Source: Harmonia axyridis
Lineage: Eukaryota > Arthropoda > Insecta > Coleoptera > Coccinellidae
Length of the DNA stretch: 64,000 bases
Assembly (NCBI RefSeq): GCF_914767665.1
Contig: NC_059504.1
Coordinates: forward strand, 27,754,001-27,818,000
Reading direction: 5' to 3'
The position numbers were made by a program, and so were the translations under genes. Of the stretch, positions 1 to 11,168 are shown piece by piece. Each line of letters begins with the position of its first letter. Position 1 is the stretch's first letter. The notes below the pieces were generated by a model that ran no database searches, was not told where the DNA came from, and saw nothing but the letters and a program-made list of their open reading frames with translations.

Positions 1-25
1 ATTATATGAACAATTGTTAAATTAA
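1..25 (+). CDS. 3' end of a 180-aa ORF copy (partial)
   Basis: The first bases encode the last seven residues of the array's 180-aa protein (frame starting at base 2) and the TAA stop at 23-25. Its polyadenylation signal AATAAA lies at 106-111. The rest of this copy is outside the window. Confidence 0.9.
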
Positions 26-837
26 TTTAAATTTGTCTTTATAATATTTCTGTATATATTTGTATAATTTTTTCTACTGTATATAGTTTTTCATTTGAAA
101 TTTTTAATAAATTCTTCTTTCTGAAATTGTCTATTGAATCTTATTCTTCAATTTAGGATTTGATCCTTTTATCCTTGATATCCATATCTCGGTGAAATAG
201 AAATTTCACCGATATTTTCATTCTGTCCATTACATATGTTTATCTTTTCTAAGATAAACATTTCTAATGGACAGATTGAGAATATCAGTCCTGCCTAGAC
301 ATAATTACTTCTAATGCTTAGAAATCCAAAAAAATTGGAATGAAAGTCCGGTCAACTCCAGAATGCCCGCTATATTGAGTGAGAAAAAAAATGGAATCGG
401 AAGAAATAATAATTGAAAAACGTGTTTTTTCATCTCAGGAATATTAGGTTGAAATAAATGTATTGGCTGGTTAAAAATTTTAAGTTCGTTTGGAGATGGA
501 AAATTTTTAGATAAGTAATTTTAGATTTAATTAGGTATTAGAGTTAATAGTTTCATTTCCACTTTTTCATTTTTGATGAAATTCTTCTAATTTCCCGAAT
601 TGAGTTCTGGAACCCTGAGAAAAGTCATTAGGATATTAAAAAGTCGAAATTTTATAACGGTTATGCGCACTAGTCACGACGTCTAACATTTCAGAAGGTA
701 ACATTTCTATAAGCATTACAATAAATTTCCTTACGAAATCTTTTCTCCAAATTCGTACTTTGTGTGTGTATAAATATTTTTTATTAATTACTCAAGTCAA
801 AATAAAAAGTTAATAATCTCATTCTGTTATATGTTAT
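26..837 (+). other. Noncoding interval between units (representative)
   Basis: This stretch holds the 3' UTR and AATAAA of the preceding copy, the paired hairpins (about 187-284), and about 480 bp of AT-rich spacer up to the TATA-like element at 769-776. I find no convincing gene in the spacer. It is as well conserved between copies as the ORFs appear to be, by eye, which points to recent homogenisation of the whole unit rather than selection on coding parts alone. Confidence 0.6.
769..776 (+). promoter_or_regulatory. TATA-like element upstream of the 81-aa ORF
   Basis: TATAAATA follows a short GT run and lies about 62 bp before the 81-aa start codon. A weak initiator-like TCAAAA sits about 30 bp downstream (797-802). 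The element is present in nearly all units. The copy at 40195-40202 is changed to TATGAATA. Confidence 0.45.
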
Positions 838-1083
838 ATGTCGACCTTCAAAAGTTACCGCACAAGGCTTCAGCATATTCAGCAGGCTGGTAAATTCGTC
901 GCTGTGTATATGAAACTTATCAAAATATCTAAAAGTGAGTTGCACATCATAATTTCAAAATTTCCTCGAAATTTTGTAGCTAACATTAAAAATGATTCAA
1001 ATCCATATCATTCTTCTGAGAAAAAAATTTTTAATCACCACCCATTAGAATTGATAAATAGGTACTTAATGGACTTTCTCTGA
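838..1083 (+). CDS. 81-aa array protein, unknown function (copy 1, reference)
   Basis: I do not recognise this family. It is a basic, Lys/Ile/Asn-rich protein with a central hydrophobic stretch around residues 20-40 and a His-rich patch near 66-68. No signal peptide or classical domain is evident. The start codon is in a weak context (gttatATGTC), and another ATG lies 7 bases upstream in a different frame. Residue 34 is polymorphic across the array (Glu here, Lys in most copies). The base change responsible turns GTGAGT into GTAAGT, so the same position resembles a splice donor. A second promoter begins 19 bases after the stop. The frame is open in 26 of 29 copies, shifted with an alternative start in two, and broken in one. 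Confidence 0.55.
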   Translation: MSTFKSYRTRLQHIQQAGKFVAVYMKLIKISKSELHIIISKFPRNFVANIKNDSNPYHSSEKKIFNHHPLELINRYLMDFL

Positions 1084-1101
1084 AGACCCTTTGTGAAAAG
1101 G

Positions 1102-1137
1102 TATATAAACAAATTTCAATTCAGCAATAACTTCAGT
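1102..1137 (+). promoter_or_regulatory. Core promoter (TATA + TCAGT initiator) for the 180-aa gene
   Basis: TATATAAA at 1102-1109 is followed by the arthropod initiator TCAGT at 1133-1137, putting the predicted +1 A at 1135, 31-33 bp from the TATA box as expected for RNA polymerase II. The arrangement recurs in every unit. The predicted transcript has a 205-nt leader before the 180-aa ORF. Confidence 0.7.
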
Positions 1138-1147
1138 TAGTTTAGTT

Positions 1148-1186
1148 ATGTTAAGGCTTACAGAGGAAGAAGAAGAATTCCTGTGA
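1148..1186 (+). CDS. 12-aa upstream ORF in the leader
   Basis: This ATG lies 13 nt after the predicted transcription start and opens a 12-codon frame with a run of glutamates, ending at TGA. It is present in all units. Two units (10124 and 13839) shorten it by a TAA, and several end one codon differently. The weak start context and very short leader suggest ribosomes could bypass it. Confidence 0.3.
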   Translation: MLRLTEEEEEFL

Positions 1187-1210
1187 TTCTACTCGATGCT
1201 TTCTCGCACT

Positions 1211-1318
1211 ATGGTCCCACCTGTAGAGAGTGCTTACACACGTTCAAGTTATTTCAATCAAGTAGGCTGTGCATTGATCATTTGCCACGAAAATAGTTTC
1301 ATATTTTTTTTTAATTGA
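1211..1318 (+). CDS. 35-aa small ORF upstream of the 180-aa ORF
   Basis: This ATG-initiated 35-codon frame ends 21 nt before the 180-aa start. It has a polar first half and a hydrophobic second half with two cysteines, ending in a Phe-rich tail. It is open in nearly all units. The copy near 48064 loses its ATG (ATG to TTG) and the last unit gains a TAA (near 61124). It could be a regulatory upstream ORF or chance. No homology is recognised. Confidence 0.3.
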   Translation: MVPPVESAYTRSSYFNQVGCALIICHENSFIFFFN

Positions 1319-1339
1319 AAAAAGTGGGAATATAACAAA

Positions 1340-1882
1340 ATGGATAACAAGGTGATATTGAAAAAAAGATTGGCAAAACTGAAAAATTATTCGAACAATA
1401 TGAGAAGAACATTACATCTCAAAAACCTTACTAGCAATATAAGAAAACTTTCAGTTGAAGAATTGAATGAAATTGTTAATATCAAGAAGAACGATCATAA
1501 GGAAAATAATCAACTAGACAATAATTTGGGTATTTTGTGTGTGAATTGCCCTGAGGATGGAGATGAAAGAAGAAAAGGCGAAGAACTGGCTAATGAACAT
1601 TTGAATTTATGTTTGCAAAGAGCATACCTTTTCAAAAAAATGCTTGAATTTCCGGTATTCCAGATGAAAAATGGATTTCCGGTAATCAAATTTAACCAAT
1701 ATGATGTGTCTTTGAGACAAGGAAATGTTATTCTACCCAGAAAACATTATTTCTACCACACCTTACCAAATCGTGCAAAAAAATGCTATAATGATGAAAC
1801 GATAGAATCAATGGCAGATTGGTTAATAACAAATAGTGCTTCCATAAATTATGACCAATTATATGAACAATTGTTAAATTAA
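1340..1882 (+). CDS. 180-aa array protein, candidate C2HC metal-binding (copy 1)
   Basis: I do not recognise this family. Residues 1-60 are basic and Lys/Asn-rich, probably helical. Residues 67-91 carry C-x2-C-x16-H-x3-C (C67, C70, H87, C91) enclosing an acidic-basic stretch, conserved in every intact copy and compatible with a small zinc-binding fold. Residues 100-145 are mixed and beta-like, and the C-terminal 35 residues look helical. The start context acaaaATGG is close to the insect optimum. This copy differs from the array consensus at T31, H53, G74, N85 and N89, making it the most diverged of the leftmost copies. Confidence 0.7.
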   Translation: MDNKVILKKRLAKLKNYSNNMRRTLHLKNLTSNIRKLSVEELNEIVNIKKNDHKENNQLDNNLGILCVNCPEDGDERRKGEELANEHLNLCLQRAYLFKKMLEFPVFQMKNGFPVIKFNQYDVSLRQGNVILPRKHYFYHTLPNRAKKCYNDETIESMADWLITNSASINYDQLYEQLLN

Positions 1883-1962
1883 TTTAAATTTGTCTTTATA
1901 ATATTTCTGTATATATTTGTATAATTTTTTCTACTGTATATAGTTTTTCATTTGAAATTTTC

Positions 1963-1968
1963 AATAAA
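1963..1968 (+). terminator. Polyadenylation signal of the 180-aa gene
   Basis: AATAAA lies 81 nt after the stop codon and is followed by T/GT-rich sequence. It is repeated after nearly every 180-aa ORF. There is no AATAAA between the 81-aa and 180-aa ORFs, so transcripts started at the first promoter would be expected to run through both. Confidence 0.6.
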
Positions 1969-2045
1969 TTCTTCTTTCTGAAATTGTCTATTGAATCTTA
2001 TTCTTCAATTTAGGATTTGATCCTTTTATCCTTGATATCCATATC

Positions 2046-2069
2046 TCGGTGAAATAGAAATTTCACCGA
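2046..2069 (+). repeat. Short perfect hairpin (10-bp stem)
   Basis: TCGGTGAAAT and ATTTCACCGA form a perfect 10-bp stem around the loop AGAA. The right arm overlaps the start of the larger quasi-palindrome by two bases. It is present in each unit. Copies at 58196 and 60053 alter the loop, and 48917-48918 breaks the stem with a CA to GT change. Confidence 0.8.
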
Positions 2070-2143
2070 TATTTTCATTCTGTCCATTACATATGTTTAT
2101 CTTTTCTAAGATAAACATTTCTAATGGACAGATTGAGAATATC
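2068..2143 (+). repeat. 36-bp quasi-palindrome with 4-nt loop (representative)
   Basis: The left arm (2068-2103) and right arm (2108-2143) pair over 36 positions with four mismatches around the loop TTCT. It recurs in each unit, about 100 nt after the polyadenylation signal. It could extrude as a DNA cruciform, act as a replication or recombination hotspot, or be the remnant of two abutting terminal inverted repeats. No function is shown. Confidence 0.85.
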
Positions 2144-2694
2144 AGTCCTGCCTAGACATAATTACTTCTAATGCTTAGAAATCCAAAAAAATTGGAATGA
2201 AAGTCCGGTCAACTCCAGAATGCCCGCTATATTGAGTGAGAAAAAAAATGGAATCGGAAGAAATAATAAAGGAAAAACGTGTTTTTTCATCTCAGGAATA
2301 TTAGGTTGAAATTAATGTATTGGCTGGTTAAAAATTTTAAGTTCGTTTGAAGATGGAAAATTTTTAGATAAGTAATTTTAGATTTAATTAGGTATTAGAG
2401 TTAATAGTTTCATTTCCACTTTTTCATTTTTGATGAAATTCTTCTAATTTCCCGAATTGAGTTCTGGAACCCTGAGAAAAGTCATTAGGATATTAAAAAG
2501 TCGAAATTTTATAACGGTTATGCGCACTAGTCACGACGTCTAACATTTCAGAAGGTAACATTTCTATAAGCATTACAATAAATTTCCTTACGAAATCTTT
2601 TCTCCAAATTCGTACTTTGTGTGTGTATAAATATTTTTTATTAATTTCTCAAGTCAAAATAAAAAGTTAATAATCTCATTCTGTTATATGTTAT

Positions 2695-2940
2695 ATGTCG
2701 ACCTTCAAAAGTTACCGCACAAGGCTTCAGCATATTCAGCAGGCTGGTAAATTCGTCGCTGTGTATATGAAACTTATCAAAATATCTAAAAGTAAGTTGC
2801 ACATCATAATTTCAAAATTTCCTCGAAATTTTGTAGCTAACATTAAAAATGATTCAAATCCATATCATTCTTCTGAGAAAAAAATTTTTAATCACCACCC
2901 ATTAGAATTGATAAATAGGTACTCAATGGACTTTCTCTGA
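2695..2940 (+). CDS. 81-aa array protein (copy 2)
   Basis: Intact. Carries K34 and S77, the S77 variant shared with the copies at 4551 and 51395. Confidence 0.5.
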   Translation: MSTFKSYRTRLQHIQQAGKFVAVYMKLIKISKSKLHIIISKFPRNFVANIKNDSNPYHSSEKKIFNHHPLELINRYSMDFL

Positions 2941-3196
2941 AGACCCTTTGTGAAAAGGTATATAAACAAATTTCAATTCAGCAATAACTTCAGTTAGTTT
3001 GGTTATGTTAAGGCTTACAGAGGAAGAAGAAGAATTCCTGTGATTCTACTCGATGCTTTCTCGCACTATGGTCCCACCTGTAGAGAGTGCTTACACACGT
3101 TCAAGTTACTTCAATCAAGTAGGCTGTGCATTGATTATTTGCCACGAAAATAGTTTCATATTTTTTTTAAATTGAAAAAAGTGGGAATATAACAAA

Positions 3197-3739
3197 ATGG
3201 ATAACAAGGTGATATTGAAAAAAAGATTGGCAAAACTGAAGAATTATTCGAACAATATGAGAAGAACATTACATCTCAAAAACCTTATTAGCAATATAAG
3301 AAAACTTTCAGTTGAAGAATTGAATGAAATTGTTAATATCAAGAAGAACGATAATAAGGAAAATAATCAACTAGACAATAATTTGGGTATTTTGTGTGTG
3401 AATTGCCCTGAGGATGAAGATGAAAGAAGAAAAGGCGAAGAACTGGCTAAAGAACATTTGGATTTATGTTTGCAAAGGGCATACCTTTTCAAAAAAATGC
3501 TTGAATTTCCGGTATTCCAGATGAAAAATGGATTTCCGGTAATCAAATTTAACCAATATGATGTGTCTTTGAGACAAGGAAATGTTATTCTACCCAGAAA
3601 ACATTATTTCTACCACACCTTACCAAATCGTGCAAAAAAATGCTATAATGATGAAACGATAGAATCAACGGCAGATTGGTTAATAACAAATAGTGCTTCC
3701 ATAAATTATGACCAATTATATGAACAATTGTTAAATTAA
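3197..3739 (+). CDS. 180-aa array protein (copy 2)
   Basis: Intact. Differs from consensus only at T158 (ATG to ACG). Confidence 0.65.
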   Translation: MDNKVILKKRLAKLKNYSNNMRRTLHLKNLISNIRKLSVEELNEIVNIKKNDNKENNQLDNNLGILCVNCPEDEDERRKGEELAKEHLDLCLQRAYLFKKMLEFPVFQMKNGFPVIKFNQYDVSLRQGNVILPRKHYFYHTLPNRAKKCYNDETIESTADWLITNSASINYDQLYEQLLN

Positions 3740-4550
3740 TTCAAATTTGTCTTTATAATATTTCTGTATATATTTGTATAATTTTTTCTACTGTATATAG
3801 TTTTTCATTTGAAATTTTCAATAAATTCTTCTTTCTGAAATTGTCTATTGAATCTTATTCTTCAATTTAGGATTTGATCCTTTTATCCTTGATATCCATA
3901 TCTCGGTGAAATAGAAATTTCACCGATATTTTCATTCTGTCCATTACATATGTTTATCTTTTCTAAGATAAACATTTCTAATGGACAGATTGAGAATATC
4001 AGTCCTGCCTAGACATAATTACTTCTAATGCTTAGAAATCCAAAAAAATTGGAATGAAAGTCCGGTCAACTCCAGAATGCCCGCTATATTGAGTGAGAAA
4101 AAAATGGAATCGGAAGAAATAATAAAGGAAAAACGTGTTTTTTCATCTCAGGAATATTAGGTTGAAATAAATGTATTGGCTGGTTAAAAATTTTAAGTTC
4201 GTTTGAAGATGGAAAATTTTTAGATAAGTAATTTTAGATTTAATTAGGTATTAGAGTTAATAGTTTCATTTCCACTTTTTCATTTTTGATGAAATTCTTC
4301 TAATTTCCCGAATTGAGTTCTGGAACCCTGAGAAAAGTCATTAGGATATTAAAAAGTCGAAATTTTATAACGGTTATGCGCACTAGTCACGACGTCTAAC
4401 ATTTCAGAAGGTAACATTTCTATAAGCATTACAATAAATTTCCTTACGAAATCTTTTCTCCAAATTCGTACTTTGTGTGTGTATAAATATTTTTTATTAA
4501 TTTCTCAAGTCAAAATAAAAAGTTAATAATCTCATTCTGTTATATGTTAT

Positions 4551-4796
4551 ATGTCGACCTTCAAAAGTTACCGCACAAGGCTTCAGCATATTCAGCAGGC
4601 TGGTAAATTCGTCGCTGTGTATATGAAACTTATCAAAATATCTAAAAGTAAGTTGCACATCATAATTTCAAAATTTCCTCGAAATTTTGTAGCTAACATT
4701 AAAAATGATTCAAATCCATATCATTCTTCTGAGAAAAAAATTTTTAATCACCACCCATTAGAATTGATAAATAGGTACTCAATGGACTTTCTCTGA
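4551..4796 (+). CDS. 81-aa array protein (copy 3)
   Basis: Intact, K34 and S77, identical in protein to the copy at 2695. Confidence 0.5.
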   Translation: MSTFKSYRTRLQHIQQAGKFVAVYMKLIKISKSKLHIIISKFPRNFVANIKNDSNPYHSSEKKIFNHHPLELINRYSMDFL

Positions 4797-5052
4797 AGAC
4801 CCTTTGTGAAAAGGTATATAAACAAATTTCAATTCAGCAATAACTTCAGTTAGTTTAGTTATGTTAAGGCTTACAGAGGAAGAACAAGAATTCCTGTGAT
4901 TCTACTCGATGCTTTCTCGCACTATGGTCCCACCTGTAGAGAGTGCTTACACACGTTCAAGTTACTTCAATCAAGTAGGCTGTGCATTGATTATTTGCCA
5001 CGAAAATAGTTTCATATTTTTTTTAAATTGAAAAAAGTGGGAATATAACAAA

Positions 5053-5595
5053 ATGGATAACAAGGTGATATTGAAAAAAAGATTGGCAAAACTGAAGAAT
5101 TATTCGAACAATATGAGAAGAACATTACATCTCAAAAACCTTATTAGCAATATGAGAAAACTTTCAGTTGAAGAATTGAATGAAATTGTTAATATCAAGA
5201 AGAACGATAATAAGGAAAATAATCAACTAGACAATAATTTGGGTATTTTGTGTGTGAATTGCCCTGAGGATGAAGATGAAAGAAGAAAAGGCGAAGAACT
5301 GGCTAAAGAACATTTGGATTTATGTTTGCAAAGGGCATACCTTTTCAAAAAAATGCTTGAATTTCCGGTATTCCAGATGAAAAATGGATTTCCGGTAATC
5401 AAATTTAACCAATATGATGTGTCTTTGAGACAAGGAAATGTTATTCTACCCAGAAAACATTATTTCTACCACAACTTACCAAATCGTGCAAAAAAATGCT
5501 ATAATGATGAAACGATAGAATCAATGGCAGATTGGTTAATAACAAATAGTGCTTCCATAAATTATGACCAATTATATGAACAATTGTTAAATTAA
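5053..5595 (+). CDS. 180-aa array protein (copy 3)
   Basis: Intact. Private changes M34 and N141. Confidence 0.65.
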   Translation: MDNKVILKKRLAKLKNYSNNMRRTLHLKNLISNMRKLSVEELNEIVNIKKNDNKENNQLDNNLGILCVNCPEDEDERRKGEELAKEHLDLCLQRAYLFKKMLEFPVFQMKNGFPVIKFNQYDVSLRQGNVILPRKHYFYHNLPNRAKKCYNDETIESMADWLITNSASINYDQLYEQLLN

Positions 5596-6408
5596 TTTAA
5601 ATTTGTCTTTATAATATTTCTGTATATATTTGTATAATTTTTTCTACTGTATATAGTTTTTCATTTGAAATTTTCAATAAATTCTTCTTTCTGAAATTGT
5701 CTATTGAATCTTATTCTTCAATATAGGATTTGATCCTTTTATCCTTGATATCCATATCTCGGTGAAATAGAAATTTCACCGATATTTTCATTCTGTCCAT
5801 TACATATGTTTATCTTTTCTAAGATAAACATTTCTAATGGACAGATTGAGAATATCAGTCCTGCCTAGACATAATTACTTCTAATGCTTAGAAATCCAAA
5901 AAAATTGGAATGAAAGTCCGGTCAACTCCAGAATGCCCGCTATATTGAGTGAGAAAAAAAATGGAATCGGAAAAAATAATAAAGGAAAAACGTGTTTTTT
6001 TCATCTCAGGAATATTAGGTTGAAATAAATGTATTGGCTGGTTAAAAATTTTAAGTTCGTTTGAAGATGGAAAATTTTTAGATAAGTAATTTTAGATTTA
6101 ATTAGTTATTAGAGTTAATAGTTTCATTTCCACTTTTTCATTTTTGATGAAATTCTTCTAATTTCCCGAATTGAGTTCTGGAACCCTGAGAAAAGTCATT
6201 AGGATATTAAAAAGTCGAAATTTTATAACGGTTATGCGCACTAGTCACGACGTCTAACATTTCAGAAGGTAACATTTCTATAAGCATTACAATAAATTTC
6301 CTTACGAAATCTTTTCTCCAAATTCGTACTTTGTGTGTGTATAAATATTTTTTATTAATTTCTCAAGTCAAAATAAAAAGTTAATAATCTCATTCTGTTA
6401 TATGTTAT

Positions 6409-6654
6409 ATGTCGACCTTCAAAAGTTACCGCACAAGGCTTCAGCATATTCAGCGGGCTGGTAAATTCGTCGCTGTGTATATGAAACTTATCAAAATATC
6501 TAAAAGTAAGTTGCACATCATAATTTCAAAATTTCCTCGAAATTTTGTAGCTAACATTAAAAATGATTCAAATCCATATCATTCATCTGAGAAAAAAATT
6601 TTAAATCACCACCCATTAGAATTGATAAATAGGTACTTAATGGACTTTCTCTGA
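6409..6654 (+). CDS. 81-aa array protein (copy 4)
   Basis: Intact. R16 (a subfamily marker), K34 and private L65. Confidence 0.5.
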   Translation: MSTFKSYRTRLQHIQRAGKFVAVYMKLIKISKSKLHIIISKFPRNFVANIKNDSNPYHSSEKKILNHHPLELINRYLMDFL

Positions 6655-6910
6655 AGACCCTTTGTGAAAAGGTATATAAACAAATTTCAATTCAGCAATA
6701 ACTTCAGTTAGTTTAGTTATGTTAAGGCTTACAGAGGAAGAAGAAGAATTCCTGTGATTCTACTCGATGCTTTCTCGCACTATGGTCCCACCTGTAGAGA
6801 GTGCTTACACACGTTCAAGTTACTTCAATCAAGTAGGCTGTGCATTGATTATTTGCCACGAAAATAGTTTCATATTTTTTTTAAATTGAAAAAAGTGGGA
6901 ATATAACAAA

Positions 6911-7453
6911 ATGGATAACAAGGTGATATTGAAAAAAAGATTGGCAAAACTGAAAAATTATTCGAACAATATGAGAAGAACATTACATCTCAAAAACCTT
7001 ATTAGCAATATAAGAAAACTTTCAGTTGAAGAATTGAATGAAATTGTTAATATCAAGAAGAACGATAATAAGGAAAATAATCAACTAGACAATAATTTGG
7101 GTATTTTTTGTGTGAATTGCCCTGAGGATGAAGATGAAAGAAGAAAAGGCGAAGAACTGGCTAAAGAACATTTGAATTTATGTTTGCAAAGGGCATACCT
7201 TTTCAAAAAAATGCTTGAATTTCCGGTATTCCAGATGAAAAATGGATTTCCGGTAATCAAATTTAACCAATATGATGTGTCTTTGAGACAAGGAAATGTT
7301 ATTCTACCCAGAAAACATTATTTCTACCACACCTTACCAAATCGTGCAAAAAAATGCTATAATGATGAAACGATTGAATCAATGGCAGATTGGTTAATAA
7401 CAAATAGTGCTTCCATAAATTATGACCAATTATATGAACAATTGTTAAATTAA
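6911..7453 (+). CDS. 180-aa array protein (copy 4)
   Basis: Intact. F66 directly before the first metal-site cysteine, and N89. Confidence 0.65.
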   Translation: MDNKVILKKRLAKLKNYSNNMRRTLHLKNLISNIRKLSVEELNEIVNIKKNDNKENNQLDNNLGIFCVNCPEDEDERRKGEELAKEHLNLCLQRAYLFKKMLEFPVFQMKNGFPVIKFNQYDVSLRQGNVILPRKHYFYHTLPNRAKKCYNDETIESMADWLITNSASINYDQLYEQLLN

Positions 7454-8266
7454 TTTAAATTTGTCTTTATAATATTTCTGTATATATTTGTATAATTTTT
7501 TCTACTGTATATAGTTTTTCATTTGAAATTTTCAATAAATTCTTTTTTCTGAAATTGTCTATTGAATCTTATTCTTCGATTTAGGATTTGATCCTTTTAT
7601 CCTTGATATCCATATCTCGGTGAAATAGAAATTTCACCGATATTTTCATTCTGTCCATTACATATGTTTATCTTTTCTAAGATAAACATTTCTAATGGAC
7701 AGATTGAGAATATCAGTCCTGCCTTGACATAATTACTTCTAATGCTTAGAAATCCAAAAAAATTGGAATGAAAGTCCGGTCAACTCCAGAATGCCCGCTA
7801 TATTGAGTGAGAAAAAAAATGGATTCGGAAGAAATAATAAAGGAAAAACGTGTTTTTTTCATCTCAGGAATATTAGGTTGAAATAAATGTATTGGCTGGT
7901 TAAAAATTTTAAGTTCGTTTGAAGATGGAAAATTTTTAGATAAGTAATTTTAGATTTAATTAGGTATTAGAGTTAATAGTTTCATTTCCACTTTTTCATT
8001 TTTGATGAAATTCTTCTAATTTCCCGAATTGAGTTCTGGAACCCTGAGAAAAGTCATTAGGATATTAAAAAGTCGAAATTTTATAACGGTTATGCGCACT
8101 AGTCACGACGTCTAACATTTCAGAAGGTAACATTTCTATAAGCATTACAATAAATTTCCTTACGAAATCTTTTCTCCAAATACGTACTTTGTGTGTGTAT
8201 AAATATTTTTTATTTATTTCTCAAGTCAAAATAAAAAGTTAATAATCTCATTCTGTTATATGTTAT

Positions 8267-8512
8267 ATGTCGACCTTCAAAAGTTACCGCACAAGGCTTC
8301 AGCATATTCAGCAGGCTGGTAAATTCGTCGCTGTGTATATGAAACTTATCAAAATATCTAAAAGTAAGTTGCACATCATAATTTCAAAATTTCCTCGAAA
8401 TTTTGTAGCTAACATTAAAAATGATTCAAATCCATATCATTCTTCTGAGAAAAAAATTTGTAATCACCACCCATTAGAATTGATAAATAGGTACTTAATG
8501 GACTTTCTCTGA
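8267..8512 (+). CDS. 81-aa array protein (copy 5)
   Basis: Intact. K34 and C65. It ends with M78, unlike its dimer partner at 11982 (I78), which places the left edge of the 3715-bp duplication after this ORF. Confidence 0.5.
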   Translation: MSTFKSYRTRLQHIQQAGKFVAVYMKLIKISKSKLHIIISKFPRNFVANIKNDSNPYHSSEKKICNHHPLELINRYLMDFL

Positions 8513-8768
8513 AGACCCTTTGTGAAAAGGTATATAAACAAATTTCAATTCAGCAATAACTTCAGTTAGTTTAGTTATGTTAAGGCTTACAGAGGAAGAA
8601 GAAGAATTCCTGTGATTCTACTCGATGCTTTCTCGCACTATGGTCCCACCTGTAGAGAGTGCTTACACACGTTCAAGTTACTTCAATCAAGTAGGCTGTG
8701 CATTGATTATTTGCCACGAAAATAGTTTCATATTTTTTTTAAATTGAAAAAAGTGGGAATATAACAAA

Positions 8769-9311
8769 ATGGATAACAAGGTGATATTGAAAAAAAGATT
8801 GGCAAAACTGAAGAATTATTCGAACAATATGAGAAGAACATTACATCTCAAAAACCTTATTAGCAATATAAGAAAACTTTCAGTTGAAGAATTGAATGAA
8901 ATTGTTAATATCAAGAAGAACGATAATAAGGAAAATAATCAACTAGACAATAATTTGGGTATTTTGTGTGTGAATTGCCCTGAGGATGAAGATGAAAGAA
9001 GAAACGGCGAAGAACTGGCTAAAGAACATTTGGATTTATGTTTGCAAAGGGCATACCTTTTCAAAAAAATGCTTGAATTTCCGGTATTCCAGATGAAAAA
9101 TGGATTTACGGTAATCAAATTTAACCAATATGATGTGTCTTTGAGACAAGGAAATGTTATTCTACCCAGAAAACATTATTTCTACTACACCTTACCAAAT
9201 CGTGCAAAAAAATGCTATAATGATGAAACGATAGAATCAATGGCAGATTGGTTAATAACAAATAGTGCTTCCATAAATTATGACCAATTATATGAACAAT
9301 TGTTAAATTAA
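8769..9311 (+). CDS. 180-aa array protein (copy 5)
   Basis: Intact. N79, T114 and Y140, shared only with the copy at 12484. Confidence 0.65.
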   Translation: MDNKVILKKRLAKLKNYSNNMRRTLHLKNLISNIRKLSVEELNEIVNIKKNDNKENNQLDNNLGILCVNCPEDEDERRNGEELAKEHLDLCLQRAYLFKKMLEFPVFQMKNGFTVIKFNQYDVSLRQGNVILPRKHYFYYTLPNRAKKCYNDETIESMADWLITNSASINYDQLYEQLLN

Positions 9312-10123
9312 TTTAAATTTGTCTTTTTAATATTTCTGTATATATTTGTATAATTTTTTCTACTGTATATAGTTTTTCATTTGAAATTTTCAATAAATTC
9401 TTCTTTCTGAGATTGTCTATTGAATCTTATTCTTCAATTTAGGATTTGATCCTTTTATCCTTGATATCCATATCTCGGTGAAATAGAAATTTCACCGATA
9501 TTTTCATTCTGTCCATTACATATGTTTATCTTTTCTAAGATAAACATTTCTAATGGACAGATTGAGAATATCAGTCCTGCCTAGACATAATTACTTCTAA
9601 TGCTTAGAAATCCAAAAAAATTGGAATGAAAGTCCGGTCAACTCCAGAATGCCCGCTATATTGAGTGAGAAAAAAAATGGAATCGGAAGAAATAATAAAG
9701 GAAAAACGTGTTTTTTCATCTCAGGAATATTAGGTTGAAATAAATGTATTATCTGGTTGAAAATTTTAAGTTCGTTTGAAGATGGAAAATTTTTAGATAA
9801 GTAATTTTAGATTTAATTAGGTATTAGAGTTAATAGTTTCATTTCCACTTTTTCATTTTTGATGAAATTCTTCTAATTTCCCGAATTGAGTTCTGGAACC
9901 CTGAGAAAAGTCATTAGGATATTAAAAAGTCGAAATTTTATAACGGTTATGCGCACTAGTCACGACGTCTAACATTTCAGAAGGTAACATTTCTATAAGC
10001 ATTACAATAAATTTCCTTACGAAATCTTTTCTCCAAATTCGTACTTTGTGTGTGTATAAATATTTTTCATTAATTTCTCAAGTCAAAATAAAAAGTTAAT
10101 AATCTCATTCTGTTATATGTTAT

Positions 10124-10369
10124 ATGTCGACCTTCAAAAGTTACCGCACAAGGCTTCAGCATATTCAGCAGGCTGGTAAATTCGTCGCTGTGTATATGAA
10201 ACTTATCAAAATATCTAAAAGTGAGTTGCACATCATAATTTCAAAATTTCCTCGAAATTTTGTAGCTAACATTAAAAATGATTCAAATCCATATCATTCT
10301 TCTGAGAAAAAAATTTTTAATCACCGCCCATTAGAATTGATAAATAGGTACTTAATGGACTTTCTCTGA
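10124..10369 (+). CDS. 81-aa array protein (copy 6)
   Basis: Intact. E34 and R68, identical to the copy at 13839. Confidence 0.5.
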   Translation: MSTFKSYRTRLQHIQQAGKFVAVYMKLIKISKSELHIIISKFPRNFVANIKNDSNPYHSSEKKIFNHRPLELINRYLMDFL

Positions 10370-10625
10370 AGACCCTTTGTGAAAAGGTATATAAACAAAT
10401 TTCAATTCAGCAATAACTTCAGTTAGTTTAGTTATGTTGAGGCTTACAGAGGAATAAGAAGAATTCCTGTGATTCTACTCGATGCTTTCTCGCACTATGG
10501 TCCCACCTGTAGAGAGTGCTTACACACGTTCAAGTTACTTCAATCAAGTAGGCTGTGCATTGATTATTTGCCACGAAAATAGTTTCATATTTTTTTTAAA
10601 TTGAAAAAAGTGGGAATATAACAAA

Positions 10626-11168
10626 ATGGATAACAAGGTGATATTGAAAAAAAGATTGGCAAAACTGAAAAATTATTCGAACAATATGAGAAGAACATTA
10701 CATCTCAAAAACCTTATTAGCAATATAAGAAAACTTTCAGTTGAAGAATTGAATGAAATTGTTAATATCAAGAAGAACGATAATAAGGAAAATAATCAAC
10801 TAGACAATAATTTGGGTATTTTGTGTGTGAATTGCCCTGAGGATGAAGATGAAAGAAGAAAAGGCGAAGAACTGGCTAAAGAACATTTGAATTTATGTTT
10901 GCAAAGGGCATACCTTTTCAAAAAAATGCTTGAATTTCCGGTATTCCAGATGAAAAATGGATTTCCGGTAATCAAATTCAACCAATATGATGTGTCTTTG
11001 AGACAAGGAAATGTTATTCTACCCAGAAAACATTATTTCTACCACACCTTACCAAATCGTGCAAAAAAATGCTATAATGATGAAACGATAGAATCAATGG
11101 CAGATTGGTTAATAACAAATAGTGCTTCCATAAATTATGACCAATTATATGAACAATTGTTAAATTAA
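10626..11168 (+). CDS. 180-aa array protein (copy 6)
   Basis: Intact. N89 only. It also carries a synonymous change (ttc for Phe118) shared with the copy at 14341. Confidence 0.65.
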   Translation: MDNKVILKKRLAKLKNYSNNMRRTLHLKNLISNIRKLSVEELNEIVNIKKNDNKENNQLDNNLGILCVNCPEDEDERRKGEELAKEHLNLCLQRAYLFKKMLEFPVFQMKNGFPVIKFNQYDVSLRQGNVILPRKHYFYHTLPNRAKKCYNDETIESMADWLITNSASINYDQLYEQLLN